Below are positions 8,164 to 17,021 of a stretch of DNA of 64,000 nucleotides, in pieces. The position numbers and the translations under genes are program-made. The stretch lies in contig JAWKZN010000003.1 of the NCBI GenBank assembly GCA_041395945.1, forward strand, positions 186,001 to 250,000. The letters are read 5' to 3'. The stretch comes from Pseudomonadales bacterium. GTDB lineage: Bacteria; Pseudomonadota; Gammaproteobacteria; Pseudomonadales; Azotimanducaceae. Under the pieces are notes generated by a model. It was not told where the DNA came from and did not search any database. It saw only the letters and a list, made by a program, of their open reading frames with translations. Position 1 is the stretch's first letter. Each line of letters begins with the position of its first letter.

Positions 8164-9015
8164 TCAGGCCCGGTCGATCGGGAAGGGCATCACCTCGGCA
8201 AGACTGCTGGCACCCTGCTGCAGCATCAGCAGTCGGTCCACGCCCAGCGCCACGCCGGCGCAGTCCGGCAGCCCGGCATCCAGGCTCGCCAGCAGCCGCT
8301 CATCCGGCGCCGGCTCCACCAGACCACGCCTGCGGCGCTGCTCCACATCAGCGGCAAAGCGTCGGCGCTGCTCTTCCGCATCCGTGAGTTCCCAGTAGCC
8401 GTTGGCCACCTCGACACCGTCGATTACCAGCTCGAATCGCGCAGCCACACTGGGATCGTCTGCATGCAGCCGGGCCAGTGCCGCCTGTTCCGCCGGATAG
8501 CGGGTGATGAAGAAGCGACCTTCTCCCAGGGCGTCGATCGCCTCGCTGATTGCCAGGTCCAGATCGTCCCGGGGCTGCTCGAGATCACCGACCAGATCGC
8601 CATAAGCCAGAATTTCGGTTCTACCGGGCCCGAGCACACGCTCCACCAGCGCTGTCACCTCTTTCATCAGCGCCCGGTCATCGAAGCCCAGGCGATACCA
8701 CTCCAGCAGGGTGAACTCCGGGTTGTGCAGCCGGCCGGCCTCACCCGCCCGGAACACCGGGGTGATCTGATAAATGGAGGGGGCGCCCGCCGCCAGCAGG
8801 CGTTTCATCTGATATTCAGGGGACGTCTGCAGATAGCCCAGGGCGCCGACTGCCATGGACTCGATGGCCACTTCGGTGACCGTGTGGGCGGCCAGAATCG
8901 AGGTCTGCACTTCGAGCACGTCGCGCTCGGCGAAAAACGCGCGAAGCTCGGCCATGAGCCGGGCCCGGGCCTCCAGTGCGGCCAGCGGGCAGGCCGGTCG
9001 CCAGTCGATATTCAA
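8164..9015 (-). CDS. epmA: Elongation factor P--(R)-beta-lysine ligase EpmA
   Basis: Lysyl-tRNA-synthetase paralogue that attaches (R)-beta-lysine to the conserved lysine of EF-P. The 283-aa class II catalytic core lacks an anticodon-binding domain. Visible motifs are TSPEYQMKRLL, motif 2 FRAGEAGRLHNPEFTLLEWYR, the ELVIDGVEVANGYWEL segment and motif 3 GVALGVDRLLML. Initiation is at a TTG (9015); the next ATG is 20 codons inside and would remove conserved residues. It lies 4 bases downstream of efp, its substrate gene. EpmB, which makes (R)-beta-lysine, is not in this window. Confidence 0.93.
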   Translation of the reverse strand: MNIDWRPACPLAALEARARLMAELRAFFAERDVLEVQTSILAAHTVTEVAIESMAVGALGYLQTSPEYQMKRLLAAGAPSIYQITPVFRAGEAGRLHNPEFTLLEWYRLGFDDRALMKEVTALVERVLGPGRTEILAYGDLVGDLEQPRDDLDLAISEAIDALGEGRFFITRYPAEQAALARLHADDPSVAARFELVIDGVEVANGYWELTDAEEQRRRFAADVEQRRRRGLVEPAPDERLLASLDAGLPDCAGVALGVDRLLMLQQGASSLAEVMPFPIDRA

Positions 9016-9019
9016 GGAA

Positions 9020-9586
9020 TCAGGCCCGGGAGACGTAGGTACTCGAGCGCGTGTCGATTTTCAGCACGTCGCCGATATTGATGAACAGCGGCACTTTGAT
9101 CACCGCACCGGTGCTGAGCTTCGCCGGCTTCGTGCCACCCTGGGCCGTGTCGCCCTTGATGCCTGGATCGGTCTCCACCACTTCGAGCTCAACGAAGTTC
9201 GGTGCGGTTACCGCAATGGGTGCGTCATTCCACAGGGTGACCTGATACACGCACTGCTCCTTCAGCCAGTCAACCACATCACGCACCGCCTCCTGGCTGG
9301 CGCCGATCTGCTCGAAACTGCCGTCGGTTTTCATGAAGTGCCAGAACTCGCCATCGCTATACAGATACTCCATATCTGTATCCATCACGTCGGCGCCTTC
9401 CAGAGACTCCCCCGATTTGAATGTCCGCTCCCAGACCCGCCCCGACTTCAGGTTGCGGAAACGCACCCGGTTGAAGGCCTGGCCCTTGCCGGGCTTCACG
9501 AACTCGTTCTCCAGGATCGTACAGGGGTCACCCTCGAAGAGCACTTTCAATCCGGACTTGAATTCGCTGGTGGAATAAAACGCCAT
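9020..9586 (-). CDS. efp: Translation elongation factor P
   Basis: EF-P relieves ribosome stalling at polyproline stretches. The 188-aa protein starts at ATG 9586 with the family opening MAFYSTSEFKSG. The frame continues upstream, but those residues are not EF-P-like. Lys34 in KPGKGQAF is the site modified by EpmA, encoded immediately downstream. All three beta-barrel domains are present by length. A good promoter can be read about 90 bp upstream. Confidence 0.98.
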   Translation of the reverse strand: MAFYSTSEFKSGLKVLFEGDPCTILENEFVKPGKGQAFNRVRFRNLKSGRVWERTFKSGESLEGADVMDTDMEYLYSDGEFWHFMKTDGSFEQIGASQEAVRDVVDWLKEQCVYQVTLWNDAPIAVTAPNFVELEVVETDPGIKGDTAQGGTKPAKLSTGAVIKVPLFINIGDVLKIDTRSSTYVSRA

Positions 9587-9673
9587 GATGTCGGGTCCTG
9601 CAAGACTGTGATCCGGGTCACGCATCTGCAGCCGGGAACCATCAGAATTCCCTCAGACGAGTGACGCGGCCGC

Positions 9674-9703
9674 ATCATAACCGCTTCGATCAGGCAGTTG
9701 TAA
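9674..9703 (-). promoter_or_regulatory. Predicted sigma-70 promoter of efp-epmA
   Basis: On the minus strand TTACAA (9703-9698) and TATGAT (9679-9674) are separated by 18 bases, giving an efp leader of about 80 nt. Good match by eye; no transcription data. Confidence 0.5.
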
Positions 9704-9731
9704 CCGGATTGATATGTTCTGCGCGAATTCA

Positions 9732-9760
9732 CTGTTCGGGATTTTTCATTTCCCTATACT
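9732..9760 (+). promoter_or_regulatory. Possible sigma-70 promoter of the 9851 gene and fimX
   Basis: TATACT at 9755-9760 is a good -10 box. The matching -35 (ctgttc, 17-base spacer) is poor. It lies about 90 bp before the ATG at 9851. Confidence 0.35.
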
Positions 9761-9850
9761 GCGGCCATTCCGCGCTTTCCGCTGTGACCTTCCGCTGTGA
9801 CAGCAGAGACTCTGAGCATCGGCCAGCGCAGTTCAAACGGACCCGGCTTT

Positions 9851-11653
9851 ATGGATGAAGCGATTCCCGCTCGACTGGCTGAGAGACTGACCGCACCCGC
9901 CGCGGAACTCGATCAGCTGTCATTCTGCGAATCCAGCGCGGCCGCCCTGGAAGACTGGATCGGCCGGCTGCCGATGGCGAATACCTCCACCACCTCGGAG
10001 CAGATCCGCCAGGCGACTTTCGAAATCGCGCGGCTGAAGATTCCCTACGCCCTGCGAATGGCCCTGCTGGAAGTCATCCGGCCGCCCCTGCATTACCTCT
10101 GCGCCCGGCTCGATCGTGCCGCTATGAGCACACAGAATCATGGAGACGCCATCGCCCGTCTCGCCCAGCGCCTGCAGACCAACCTCTGCTCGGGATACAA
10201 GGCCGTCATCCTCGAAGCCATCGGCAGCGGTTCCCGGACCGACAAGGAGACAGTGGCAACCGCCATCCACCGGGTACTCTCCGATCTCTCCCGCACCCTG
10301 TTGCGCACGCTGCAGTTTTATGTGGCACCCGCCGACCGCCTCTGGCTCGAGCTCAACCAGCTCTACCATCTTGCCGAACACTTCGGACTGACGCTGACCG
10401 AGATTCACGACAGTGAAAACCACACCCGCCCGCAGATTTCGATCCGCGATGCGTATCTGCGGCCCGTGCTGCTCGCTCTGGCAAAACCCAATCAGCTGCG
10501 ACATCGCCAGCTTACCGACGTCTTCAATGCGCTGGAGCTGTGGGTGCCCAGCGTGACGATCGAGGCTTCCGAGGGAGGCGAGCTGTTCTGCGTGGATCTC
10601 GCCGCCGAACAGGGTCCCAGCTACACAAAACTGCTCGAGGCAGCAGAAGCACCCCGCTGTGTGCGTACTGAGCTGCTGGTCTACGAACTGGAAGCCTATC
10701 GCAAGGACATGGACGGCTCGCTGCCCGTCCCCGAGCGTCTCGAGGCCGGACTCATCGCTCATCTGGCCAACGCCTGGAGTGTGATGCGCAAGCGCACCCA
10801 TCGCCGGGCGGCGAGCACGAGCAGCATGAAAGTCTGCATCGGCATGCGTTCAGCACATTACTTCTTAAGCGGTGGCGTGGACTTTTTCGATCAGCTCGAC
10901 GAGGAAGATGCGTCCGTGCGCCGCGAGGTCAACCCATTTCAGGGCGCAGACGAGGTGGCCTTTGTGCCGAATGTCTCGGAAATCAAGGATGTCTGGGATG
11001 ATGCCTTTGACCTGCGGGTAAGAATCCCCCAGAACCCGAACATCGGGAATCCGGAGGCTCTGCTGCGCAAGATGGCCGCCAGGCAGGGTGAGGACACCCG
11101 GAAAGACAACCGGGGGGGCTATCACTACTACGACACCACCACCATGGATACCAGCCCCGGCGGTTATCGGGTGCGCTGGAACGAACCTCTGCCCGCCAGT
11201 GTGCAGACGGGCGAACTCGTCGCAATGCGTGACGAAAGCGACCCCCGCTGGTGTGTGGCCGTGATCCGCTGGATACGCCAGGATGCCAATGGTGCGTCCA
11301 TGGGCCTCGAACTGCTCTCGCCCCGGGCCATACCTGTCGCGGTGCGTGTGATTCACAAGCGCGGCGGCCCATCCGATTACGCACGGGCCTTCGTGTTGCC
11401 CGAACTGGCGCTCATCGACCAGCCGGCCTCCCTGCTTGCACCCCCTGTACCATTTCAGAGCAACCAGAAAGTCCACGTTTCCCGTCAGGGAATCCAGACC
11501 ACCGCACAACTGGGTGAGTGCCTGCTTAAAACCGAAAGCTTTAACCAGTTCACATTTCGAATGCTGGATGGTTACTTGGAAAACACCGAGATCGACCTCA
11601 CCATGAATTCCCTGAGAATGCCGCCAGATGACCAACCATCTGGCCTGAATTAA
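9851..11653 (+). CDS. Conserved protein upstream of fimX (PA4958-like position), possible PilZ-like C-terminus
   Basis: About 600 aa, no signal peptide or membrane segment, so probably cytoplasmic. The N-terminal part is helical. A region near residues 430-530 (RVRWNEPLPASVQTGELV ... GLELLSPRAIPV) has the beta-rich look of a PilZ-like barrel, but I do not see the canonical RxxxR and D/NxSxxG c-di-GMP motifs. It ends 24 bases before the fimX-like gene, so the two are probably co-transcribed; a gene in this position precedes fimX in Pseudomonas too. ATG 9851 is preferred over the GTG at 9797, though neither has a strong SD. Function unknown; a role with FimX is inferred from context only. Confidence 0.8.
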   Translation: MDEAIPARLAERLTAPAAELDQLSFCESSAAALEDWIGRLPMANTSTTSEQIRQATFEIARLKIPYALRMALLEVIRPPLHYLCARLDRAAMSTQNHGDAIARLAQRLQTNLCSGYKAVILEAIGSGSRTDKETVATAIHRVLSDLSRTLLRTLQFYVAPADRLWLELNQLYHLAEHFGLTLTEIHDSENHTRPQISIRDAYLRPVLLALAKPNQLRHRQLTDVFNALELWVPSVTIEASEGGELFCVDLAAEQGPSYTKLLEAAEAPRCVRTELLVYELEAYRKDMDGSLPVPERLEAGLIAHLANAWSVMRKRTHRRAASTSSMKVCIGMRSAHYFLSGGVDFFDQLDEEDASVRREVNPFQGADEVAFVPNVSEIKDVWDDAFDLRVRIPQNPNIGNPEALLRKMAARQGEDTRKDNRGGYHYYDTTTMDTSPGGYRVRWNEPLPASVQTGELVAMRDESDPRWCVAVIRWIRQDANGASMGLELLSPRAIPVAVRVIHKRGGPSDYARAFVLPELALIDQPASLLAPPVPFQSNQKVHVSRQGIQTTAQLGECLLKTESFNQFTFRMLDGYLENTEIDLTMNSLRMPPDDQPSGLN

Positions 11654-11677
11654 AGGGAAGGTTGGCTCCAGAAGGAC

Positions 11678-14134
11678 ATGACAGCACAACAACCCCAACA
11701 CGCACCAGTCAGACTGCTGGTGGCGGAGCGTTCTGAGAACGCCGCACACCGGTACGACTCACTGCTGCGCGATGCCGGGATCAGCACTCGACTGGAAATA
11801 GTCGATCTGCCGATGGCGCTCGATCGCATCCATGAAACCGACATGATGCTGTGCAACAGCGCGCTGCCGAATCTGGCCGCACTGGTGCAACAGTTGCGTG
11901 CCAAAGCCGCACACGTCCCGATCATCCTGGTCAGTAATGAAGACGCACCACTGACAGCGGTCGAAGGACTGCACATCGGTGCTGCGGATGTGGTCGAAGA
12001 GACCGCAGAGTCGCACCTGGTCCTGGTGGTGCAGCGTGAACTCGAGCATGTGTGTCAGCAGGTGCGTTTCAGGCAGATGCGTCGCGCACTGGAAGAAACC
12101 GAACAGCGCTGCGCTCTGCTGCTGCAGAGTTCGCGAGCCGCCATCGCCTACGTGCATGAAGGTATGCACATCTACGCCAACGAAGGTTATCTGAGGCTCT
12201 TCGGTTTCAAAGACGCAGACTCTCTGCTGGGATTGCCGCTGATCGACCTCATGTCGGCTGACAGCGCAAAAGAACTGAAGGCAAAACTCAAGGCATTCCG
12301 TCAGAACGAACAGGAAGTCGACTTCGATTTCTGTGGTGCCAGCACGACGGGCGAGACCGTCAGCGGCAACATGACTCTGGCTGGTGCAGACTACGAAGGC
12401 GAGCACTGCCTGCAGGTCACCGTGCGCACTGGTGCACTCATGGGGGAGGGCACGTTCGAGGGAGCAGCATTCGTTGAGCGCCCGCTGGCCGAAATGCCGG
12501 ACGAAACACCTGCCCGATCTGTTGAAACTCCCAGGCTGGCACTCGTGTCGACGGACAAGTCAGACGATGATGTGCCCATGCTGACCAACGGTATTGCCGG
12601 TACGCCCGAGTACAGTAACGGTGCGAGCCTGGAAGACGCAGAACCTGCCACCAAACTCGATGCACACACCGAACCCGCTTCCGACCCATCTGCGGACGCA
12701 CCCGAGGAAACCCCGACAAGCACCAACGCAACCTCTGAGCTGGCAGCGCCCGCGGCGATAAATGACGAGACCGCGGAGGAAGAACCAGCGCCTGCAGCGC
12801 AAAACGATGCACCCGCAGTGGCAGACAACACACCAGCTGCCGTGAATGGTGCAAATCAGCTGCGTGGCGGCCTGCGCAATCTCTCCCAGTTTCTGGACGC
12901 CTGCGAAGCTCATCTCGCAGAGCACGACGACACATTCATCAGCGTTTTCGTTGCACAGCTGGATGACTACGCCCAACTCCAGGCCGACTACGGTCTGGCC
13001 GGTGCGGAAGCCGCCTGCGGTCAGGTCGAAGCAGGACTGGCCCGGGCAATCACCAGCCCGTTCATGCAGCTGTCCCCCTACCAGTGGGCAGTGCTGGTTG
13101 CAGAGCCGACACGAGATGCAGCGCTCGAGCAGGTGAACGCCTACCGTAAGGTTGTCGAGGCGATGATTCTCGAAGTCCGGGAAAAGACGGTGCGCCCGAC
13201 GATCACGCTGGGCGGCGCCATCCTCGATGAAGAAGGCTGCGATTCGCTTTCCACTGCCCTGGAAGAAACACTCAATGGCGCTTTCAGCTCAATGCAGAAA
13301 GCCTCCAGTTCCGGCGATGTCAACTTCGTCGAACTGCCCGAGTTTCACAACGCCGAAGCCGCCATCGACGACGAGGCAAATCGGGTCCTGTGTCTGATCA
13401 ACGAGGCTATAGAGCAGCACAAATTCATGCTGCTGTTCCAGCCGATCATCAGCCTGCGGGGCGATTCGGACGAGCACTACGAGGTCTTCCTGCGCATGCT
13501 CGACCGCAGCGGCGAACAGATGACACCCGGAGAGTTCCTGCGCACCGCCATCGACAACGGCGTGGCCGGGAAGATCGACCGGTGGGTGATTCTGCAATCC
13601 ATCAAGATGCTGTCTTCGCATCGCGCGAAAGGCCACAACACCCGGCTGACAATCAATGTCACCAGCAACAGCGTGGCGGATCCGGAATTCATTCAGTGGC
13701 TGGGTGTTGCGATCAAAGCCGCCCGGCTGCCCAGCGATGCAGTGATCTTCCAGATCACCGAGCGTGACACCGCAACCTACGTGCGCCAGACCCGGGAGTT
13801 TGTGGAAGGTCTGAAGAAACTGCACTGCCGTGCCTCGCTGTCCCGATTCGGTGTGCAGGCTGAGCCTTTCGAACTGCTCAAGCACATTCCGGTGGATTTC
13901 GTGAAACTCGACGGCACCCTCATCGAAGACCTGAACCGCAATCCGGATCTCAAGGAAGGCATCTCCAGGATGATCCGGGATCTGCAGAGCGCCGGAAAAC
14001 TGACCATCGTGCCCATGGTGGAAAGCGCCAACGTGCTCTCCGCACTCTGGCAGGCGGGCGCCAACTACATCCAGGGGCACTACCTCCAGGAACCCACCAC
14101 CTCAATGGACTACGATTTCAGTTCGGACGACTAG
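11678..14134 (+). CDS. fimX: FimX-like c-di-GMP receptor (REC-PAS-degenerate GGDEF-degenerate EAL)
   Basis: FimX binds c-di-GMP through an inactive EAL domain and controls type IV pilus assembly at a cell pole. Domain order: REC-like region (about 10-125) lacking a clear phospho-acceptor (DMMLCN where an Asp would be), PAS (about 140-255), a long Ala/Glu/Pro/Thr-rich linker (about 265-395), GGDEF (about 400-555) and EAL (about 570-818). The GGDEF signature is replaced by SPYQW and EAL by EVF in YEVFLRML, so neither catalysis is expected. The C-terminal end, with TTSMDYDF, resembles Pseudomonas FimX. Its neighbour serB matches the Pseudomonas locus. No pilus structural genes lie in the window. 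Confidence 0.85.
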   Translation: MTAQQPQHAPVRLLVAERSENAAHRYDSLLRDAGISTRLEIVDLPMALDRIHETDMMLCNSALPNLAALVQQLRAKAAHVPIILVSNEDAPLTAVEGLHIGAADVVEETAESHLVLVVQRELEHVCQQVRFRQMRRALEETEQRCALLLQSSRAAIAYVHEGMHIYANEGYLRLFGFKDADSLLGLPLIDLMSADSAKELKAKLKAFRQNEQEVDFDFCGASTTGETVSGNMTLAGADYEGEHCLQVTVRTGALMGEGTFEGAAFVERPLAEMPDETPARSVETPRLALVSTDKSDDDVPMLTNGIAGTPEYSNGASLEDAEPATKLDAHTEPASDPSADAPEETPTSTNATSELAAPAAINDETAEEEPAPAAQNDAPAVADNTPAAVNGANQLRGGLRNLSQFLDACEAHLAEHDDTFISVFVAQLDDYAQLQADYGLAGAEAACGQVEAGLARAITSPFMQLSPYQWAVLVAEPTRDAALEQVNAYRKVVEAMILEVREKTVRPTITLGGAILDEEGCDSLSTALEETLNGAFSSMQKASSSGDVNFVELPEFHNAEAAIDDEANRVLCLINEAIEQHKFMLLFQPIISLRGDSDEHYEVFLRMLDRSGEQMTPGEFLRTAIDNGVAGKIDRWVILQSIKMLSSHRAKGHNTRLTINVTSNSVADPEFIQWLGVAIKAARLPSDAVIFQITERDTATYVRQTREFVEGLKKLHCRASLSRFGVQAEPFELLKHIPVDFVKLDGTLIEDLNRNPDLKEGISRMIRDLQSAGKLTIVPMVESANVLSALWQAGANYIQGHYLQEPTTSMDYDFSSDD

Positions 14135-14602
14135 GCCGGGCTCGTCATCGATTCAGGGCCCGGAACGGGGACTCGCACACCCAAAGGTTGTCGAACGCAG
14201 TCGTGAGGCAGGGTATGGCTGAGACCTCGCGCAGCCCTTCCAGGGTGCCACTGCGCTGCTGAAATCTCCCGTCGCAGGAACGCGCGCATGCTGCATGTTC
14301 CTAGCTCACTGACCACTGACTGGCTGCGGACCGCTCGATTCGTAAGAACACGCTTCCTGAGGCGGACCTGGAAGCGCGCTGAGGATGCGGGGGTGGATCG
14401 GGGGTTGGCGGACCGTGTAGCGACGCCAACGATGCCGAACAGACCCGCCTCGGGGCTGGTCGGCTGAGGCGGGCAGCGCGGAGCGCCGGAGCGAGGTCCG
14501 CCAACCCCCGATCCACCCCCGCATGAGCATCACCCCTCCTCCAAAACCTCCTCTGGGAACATAGGTACTCTGCCGTGTCGCCGCGGACCGACAAGCAGTC
14601 CC
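14135..14602. other. 468-bp non-coding gap between convergent fimX and serB
   Basis: No convincing gene. It contains a weak hairpin just after the fimX stop (ccgggc/gcccgg at 14136-14163), a 7-bp stem cgcttcc/ggaagcg at 14351-14376, and a large palindrome at 14385-14524. Frames open across it are low-complexity Arg/Pro/Ser translations of the palindrome. Confidence 0.8.
14385..14524. repeat. Large intergenic palindrome, 30-bp perfect arms (element A)
   Basis: Positions 14385-14414 and 14495-14524 are perfect inverted copies of each other over 30 bases. The 80-nt interior holds a second stem, cccgcctc/gaggcggg. The arms could fold into a long cruciform or RNA hairpin. The interior does not align with the 54-nt cores of the two elements near 19300-19620, so it may be a different family. 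Confidence 0.92.
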
Positions 14603-15832
14603 TCACTCCGACAGCGCCTCCTCGATGTCCCGGTCTCTGAAGCCCATCAGGTAAAGCACACTGTCCAGTCCGAAATTCGATATGGAATGACTGGCACTCT
14701 CCTTGACGAGGGGCTTGGCGTGATAGGCCACGCCCAGACCCGCAGAACTCAGCATCGGCAGATCGTTCGCCCCGTCGCCGATGGCGATGGTCTGCTGCAG
14801 GGAAATGCCTTCGCGTCGGGCGATCTCGGCCAGCAGCGCCGCTTTCCGGTCCGCATCGACGATGTCACCCCGTACCTGCCCGGTGATCACACCGTCCGCG
14901 ATCTCCAGTTCATTCGCGAAAACATAGTCGATTCCCAGCTCAGCCTTGAGACGTTCACCGACATACTGAAATCCGCCGGAGAGAATGGCCGTCTTGTAGC
15001 CGAAATGCTTCAGTGAGCGGATCAGGCGATGGGCACCGTCGTTGAGCCTGACACTGCCGGCCACTTCGGCAAGCGCACTTTCTGGCAGTCCACGCAGCAG
15101 CGCGGCCCGGGCCCGGAAACTTTCCCTGAAGTTGAGTTTGCCGTGCATGGCCTGGTCGGTGATGGCGGCGACGGCATCCCGCACACCGTGGAGGGCGGCG
15201 AGCTCATCGATCACCTCGGCATTGATGAGAGTCGAATCCATATCGAATGCCACCAGACGCCTGTTGCGGCGATATACGGTGTCGCGCTGCACACTGAAGT
15301 CGAAGACCAGCTCATCGGCCGCAGCCAGCAGATCGGCCTTCAAGGCCACAGGATCGGAGGGATCTCCGCGCAGACTCATTTCAATGCTGGTGCGCACCTG
15401 ACCCTCGGGGCGATTCAGTGGAATCCTCCCGGACAACCGCCGGATACTGTCGATATTCAGACCATAGCGGTGAATGATGCCGGTGACTGCGGCGAGCTGA
15501 CGGCCGCTGAATCCATCGGCGAGGAGGGTGACGATGTAACGCGATTTGCCCTGACTGCCCACCCAGTCCTGGTAGTCCGCAGGGCTGACAAATTCCACCC
15601 GCAGCACCACACCGCGTTCGGCCAGACACCCACGCAGATCCTCCAGCACCGACTCAGTCCGATCCGGCTCGAGAATTTCGACCAGCATGCCGAGGTTGAG
15701 CTCGTCGTGTATGACCGCCTGGCCCAGATCGAGAACACGGACCTGATGCTGCGCCAGCGCCGACGTCAGCCTGGCCATGAGTCCGGATTCATCCCGTCCG
15801 GAGACATTTAGGAGTACTATCTCGCCAGCCAC
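14603..15832 (-). CDS. serB: Phosphoserine phosphatase SerB (two ACT-like domains + HAD)
   Basis: Last step of serine synthesis, dephosphorylating O-phosphoserine. The N-terminal half holds two ACT-type regulatory domains (EIVLLNVSGRDESGLMARL and SRYIVTLLADGFSGRQL). The C-terminal HAD domain shows DMDSTLI, LSGGFQYV and GDGANDLPML. GTG 15832 is chosen because GAGGG lies 7 bases upstream and the protein then opens VAGEIVLLNVSG, aligning with the short Pseudomonas N-terminus. An ATG at 15868 is in frame but has no SD. It is divergent from the AhpA/YtjB-like gene, as serB and ytjB are in E. coli. Confidence 0.94.
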   Translation of the reverse strand: MAGEIVLLNVSGRDESGLMARLTSALAQHQVRVLDLGQAVIHDELNLGMLVEILEPDRTESVLEDLRGCLAERGVVLRVEFVSPADYQDWVGSQGKSRYIVTLLADGFSGRQLAAVTGIIHRYGLNIDSIRRLSGRIPLNRPEGQVRTSIEMSLRGDPSDPVALKADLLAAADELVFDFSVQRDTVYRRNRRLVAFDMDSTLINAEVIDELAALHGVRDAVAAITDQAMHGKLNFRESFRARAALLRGLPESALAEVAGSVRLNDGAHRLIRSLKHFGYKTAILSGGFQYVGERLKAELGIDYVFANELEIADGVITGQVRGDIVDADRKAALLAEIARREGISLQQTIAIGDGANDLPMLSSAGLGVAYHAKPLVKESASHSISNFGLDSVLYLMGFRDRDIEEALSE

Positions 15833-15872
15833 AGTAACACCCTCACAGCCACTCACCTCTGCATCCACTCAA

Positions 15873-17021
15873 TTGAAGCTGATTTCTCACCCAGTGCAGG
15901 TTAAACAGGTTTCCGCTTTCCATGCCATCGCTTTCATTGTCAGCGTTGTGCTCGGCCTGAGTCTCATCGCCCTGTGGGCGTCCGACGAAGATGCGGAGAC
16001 CCAGGCCGCCCAGTTCGGCAATGGCCTGGCCACCGCTCTGGCGAGCCTGAGCAGCGAGCCTCTGGCTCAGAAAGATCGCATCCACCTGGGCGTCCTCGTT
16101 AACCGGCTGCTGGAGATCGAACCTGTTTCCGGTGTCGCCGTGTACACGGTGGACAATGAAATGCTCGCGCTGTCCGGCGCCACCCAGCGCGGACTGGTCT
16201 TCACGCATCCCGTGCTCCAGGACCACAGCATCATCGGCTACGTCAGGCTGCATCTCGATGAGTCCGCTTTCACCCACAACACCGGGCCCGGACTGTTCGC
16301 CTTCAGTCTGCTGCTCATACTCATCGTGCCCCTGGGCGCGGTGGCGCTGTGGCAGCGGGCCGTCCGCCAGTTTGTTGAAGAACCCGCACAACCCGCTGCA
16401 GTCCCGGCCGCAGAGCCTCCTCCGGAACCAGACCTCGAGCCCTGTTATCTGCTGGTGCTCAACCTCTTCAATCAGCTCACCCTCTCGCCCCGCCAGCGTG
16501 ACCTCGAAGTCGCCCACGCAATGCGCCTTGCGGAGCGGATCGCTGACATCTATCAGGCCGGGATACAACCCCTGCCCGGCACCGGCCTGCTGCTGACATT
16601 TGATGAGCAGGGAGATCCGGACAGGGCATTGCACGTCATCTATGCTGCTTTCGTGCTGTCCCAGCTGCTCAGCGACGGAGAATCCTGGGGACACTACCGT
16701 CTCGGCGCCCATGTGCTGCAGATCGAGGCAGATGCGGAACTGTCCCTGCAGGCGCCGGAGATCAGGGACACCGCCATGCTCTCTGCCCTGGCGAAGGAAA
16801 CCACCCTGGTGATCAGTACCGCGCTCAAGGCGCGGATTCCGCGACCTGAACGATTCGATCTCGAGCCGCTCGCCAACCCGCTGCTCCATGAACTGGAGAC
16901 CACCGAGGCTCTGGCCTGGCTGATCCGCAGCCTGCAGGGATCCACCAGAGCGATCGTTGATCAGCAGGTCAGGGAAATCACTCACTCACGGGATGCGAGC
17001 TCGAGCGAATCCACTTTCTGA
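15873..17021 (+). CDS. AhpA/YtjB-family inner-membrane protein
   Basis: About 382 aa with two membrane segments: FIVSVVLGLSLIALWAS near residue 25 and LLLILIVPLGAVALW near residue 155. They bracket a periplasmic loop of about 110 aa; the cytoplasmic C-terminal domain is about 200 aa. Position beside serB and topology match the AhpA/YtjB (SMP) family, whose role is poorly defined. The start is uncertain: the only in-frame choices outside serB are TTG 15873 and GTG 15894. The 3' end overlaps convergent parC by 40 bases. Family assignment rests mainly on context and topology. Confidence 0.75.
   Translation: MKLISHPVQVKQVSAFHAIAFIVSVVLGLSLIALWASDEDAETQAAQFGNGLATALASLSSEPLAQKDRIHLGVLVNRLLEIEPVSGVAVYTVDNEMLALSGATQRGLVFTHPVLQDHSIIGYVRLHLDESAFTHNTGPGLFAFSLLLILIVPLGAVALWQRAVRQFVEEPAQPAAVPAAEPPPEPDLEPCYLLVLNLFNQLTLSPRQRDLEVAHAMRLAERIADIYQAGIQPLPGTGLLLTFDEQGDPDRALHVIYAAFVLSQLLSDGESWGHYRLGAHVLQIEADAELSLQAPEIRDTAMLSALAKETTLVISTALKARIPRPERFDLEPLANPLLHELETTEALAWLIRSLQGSTRAIVDQQVREITHSRDASSSESTF

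Noticed and set aside
9920..10801. Minus-strand frame of about 290 codons opposite the 9851 gene
   Set aside because: The plus-strand gene is continuous with fimX and better supported; the antisense frame has no recognisable domain.
14301..14606. Short Arg/Pro/Ser-rich minus-strand frames through the 14385-14524 palindrome
   Set aside because: They are translations of the inverted repeat and have no SD or protein character; serB ends at 14603.
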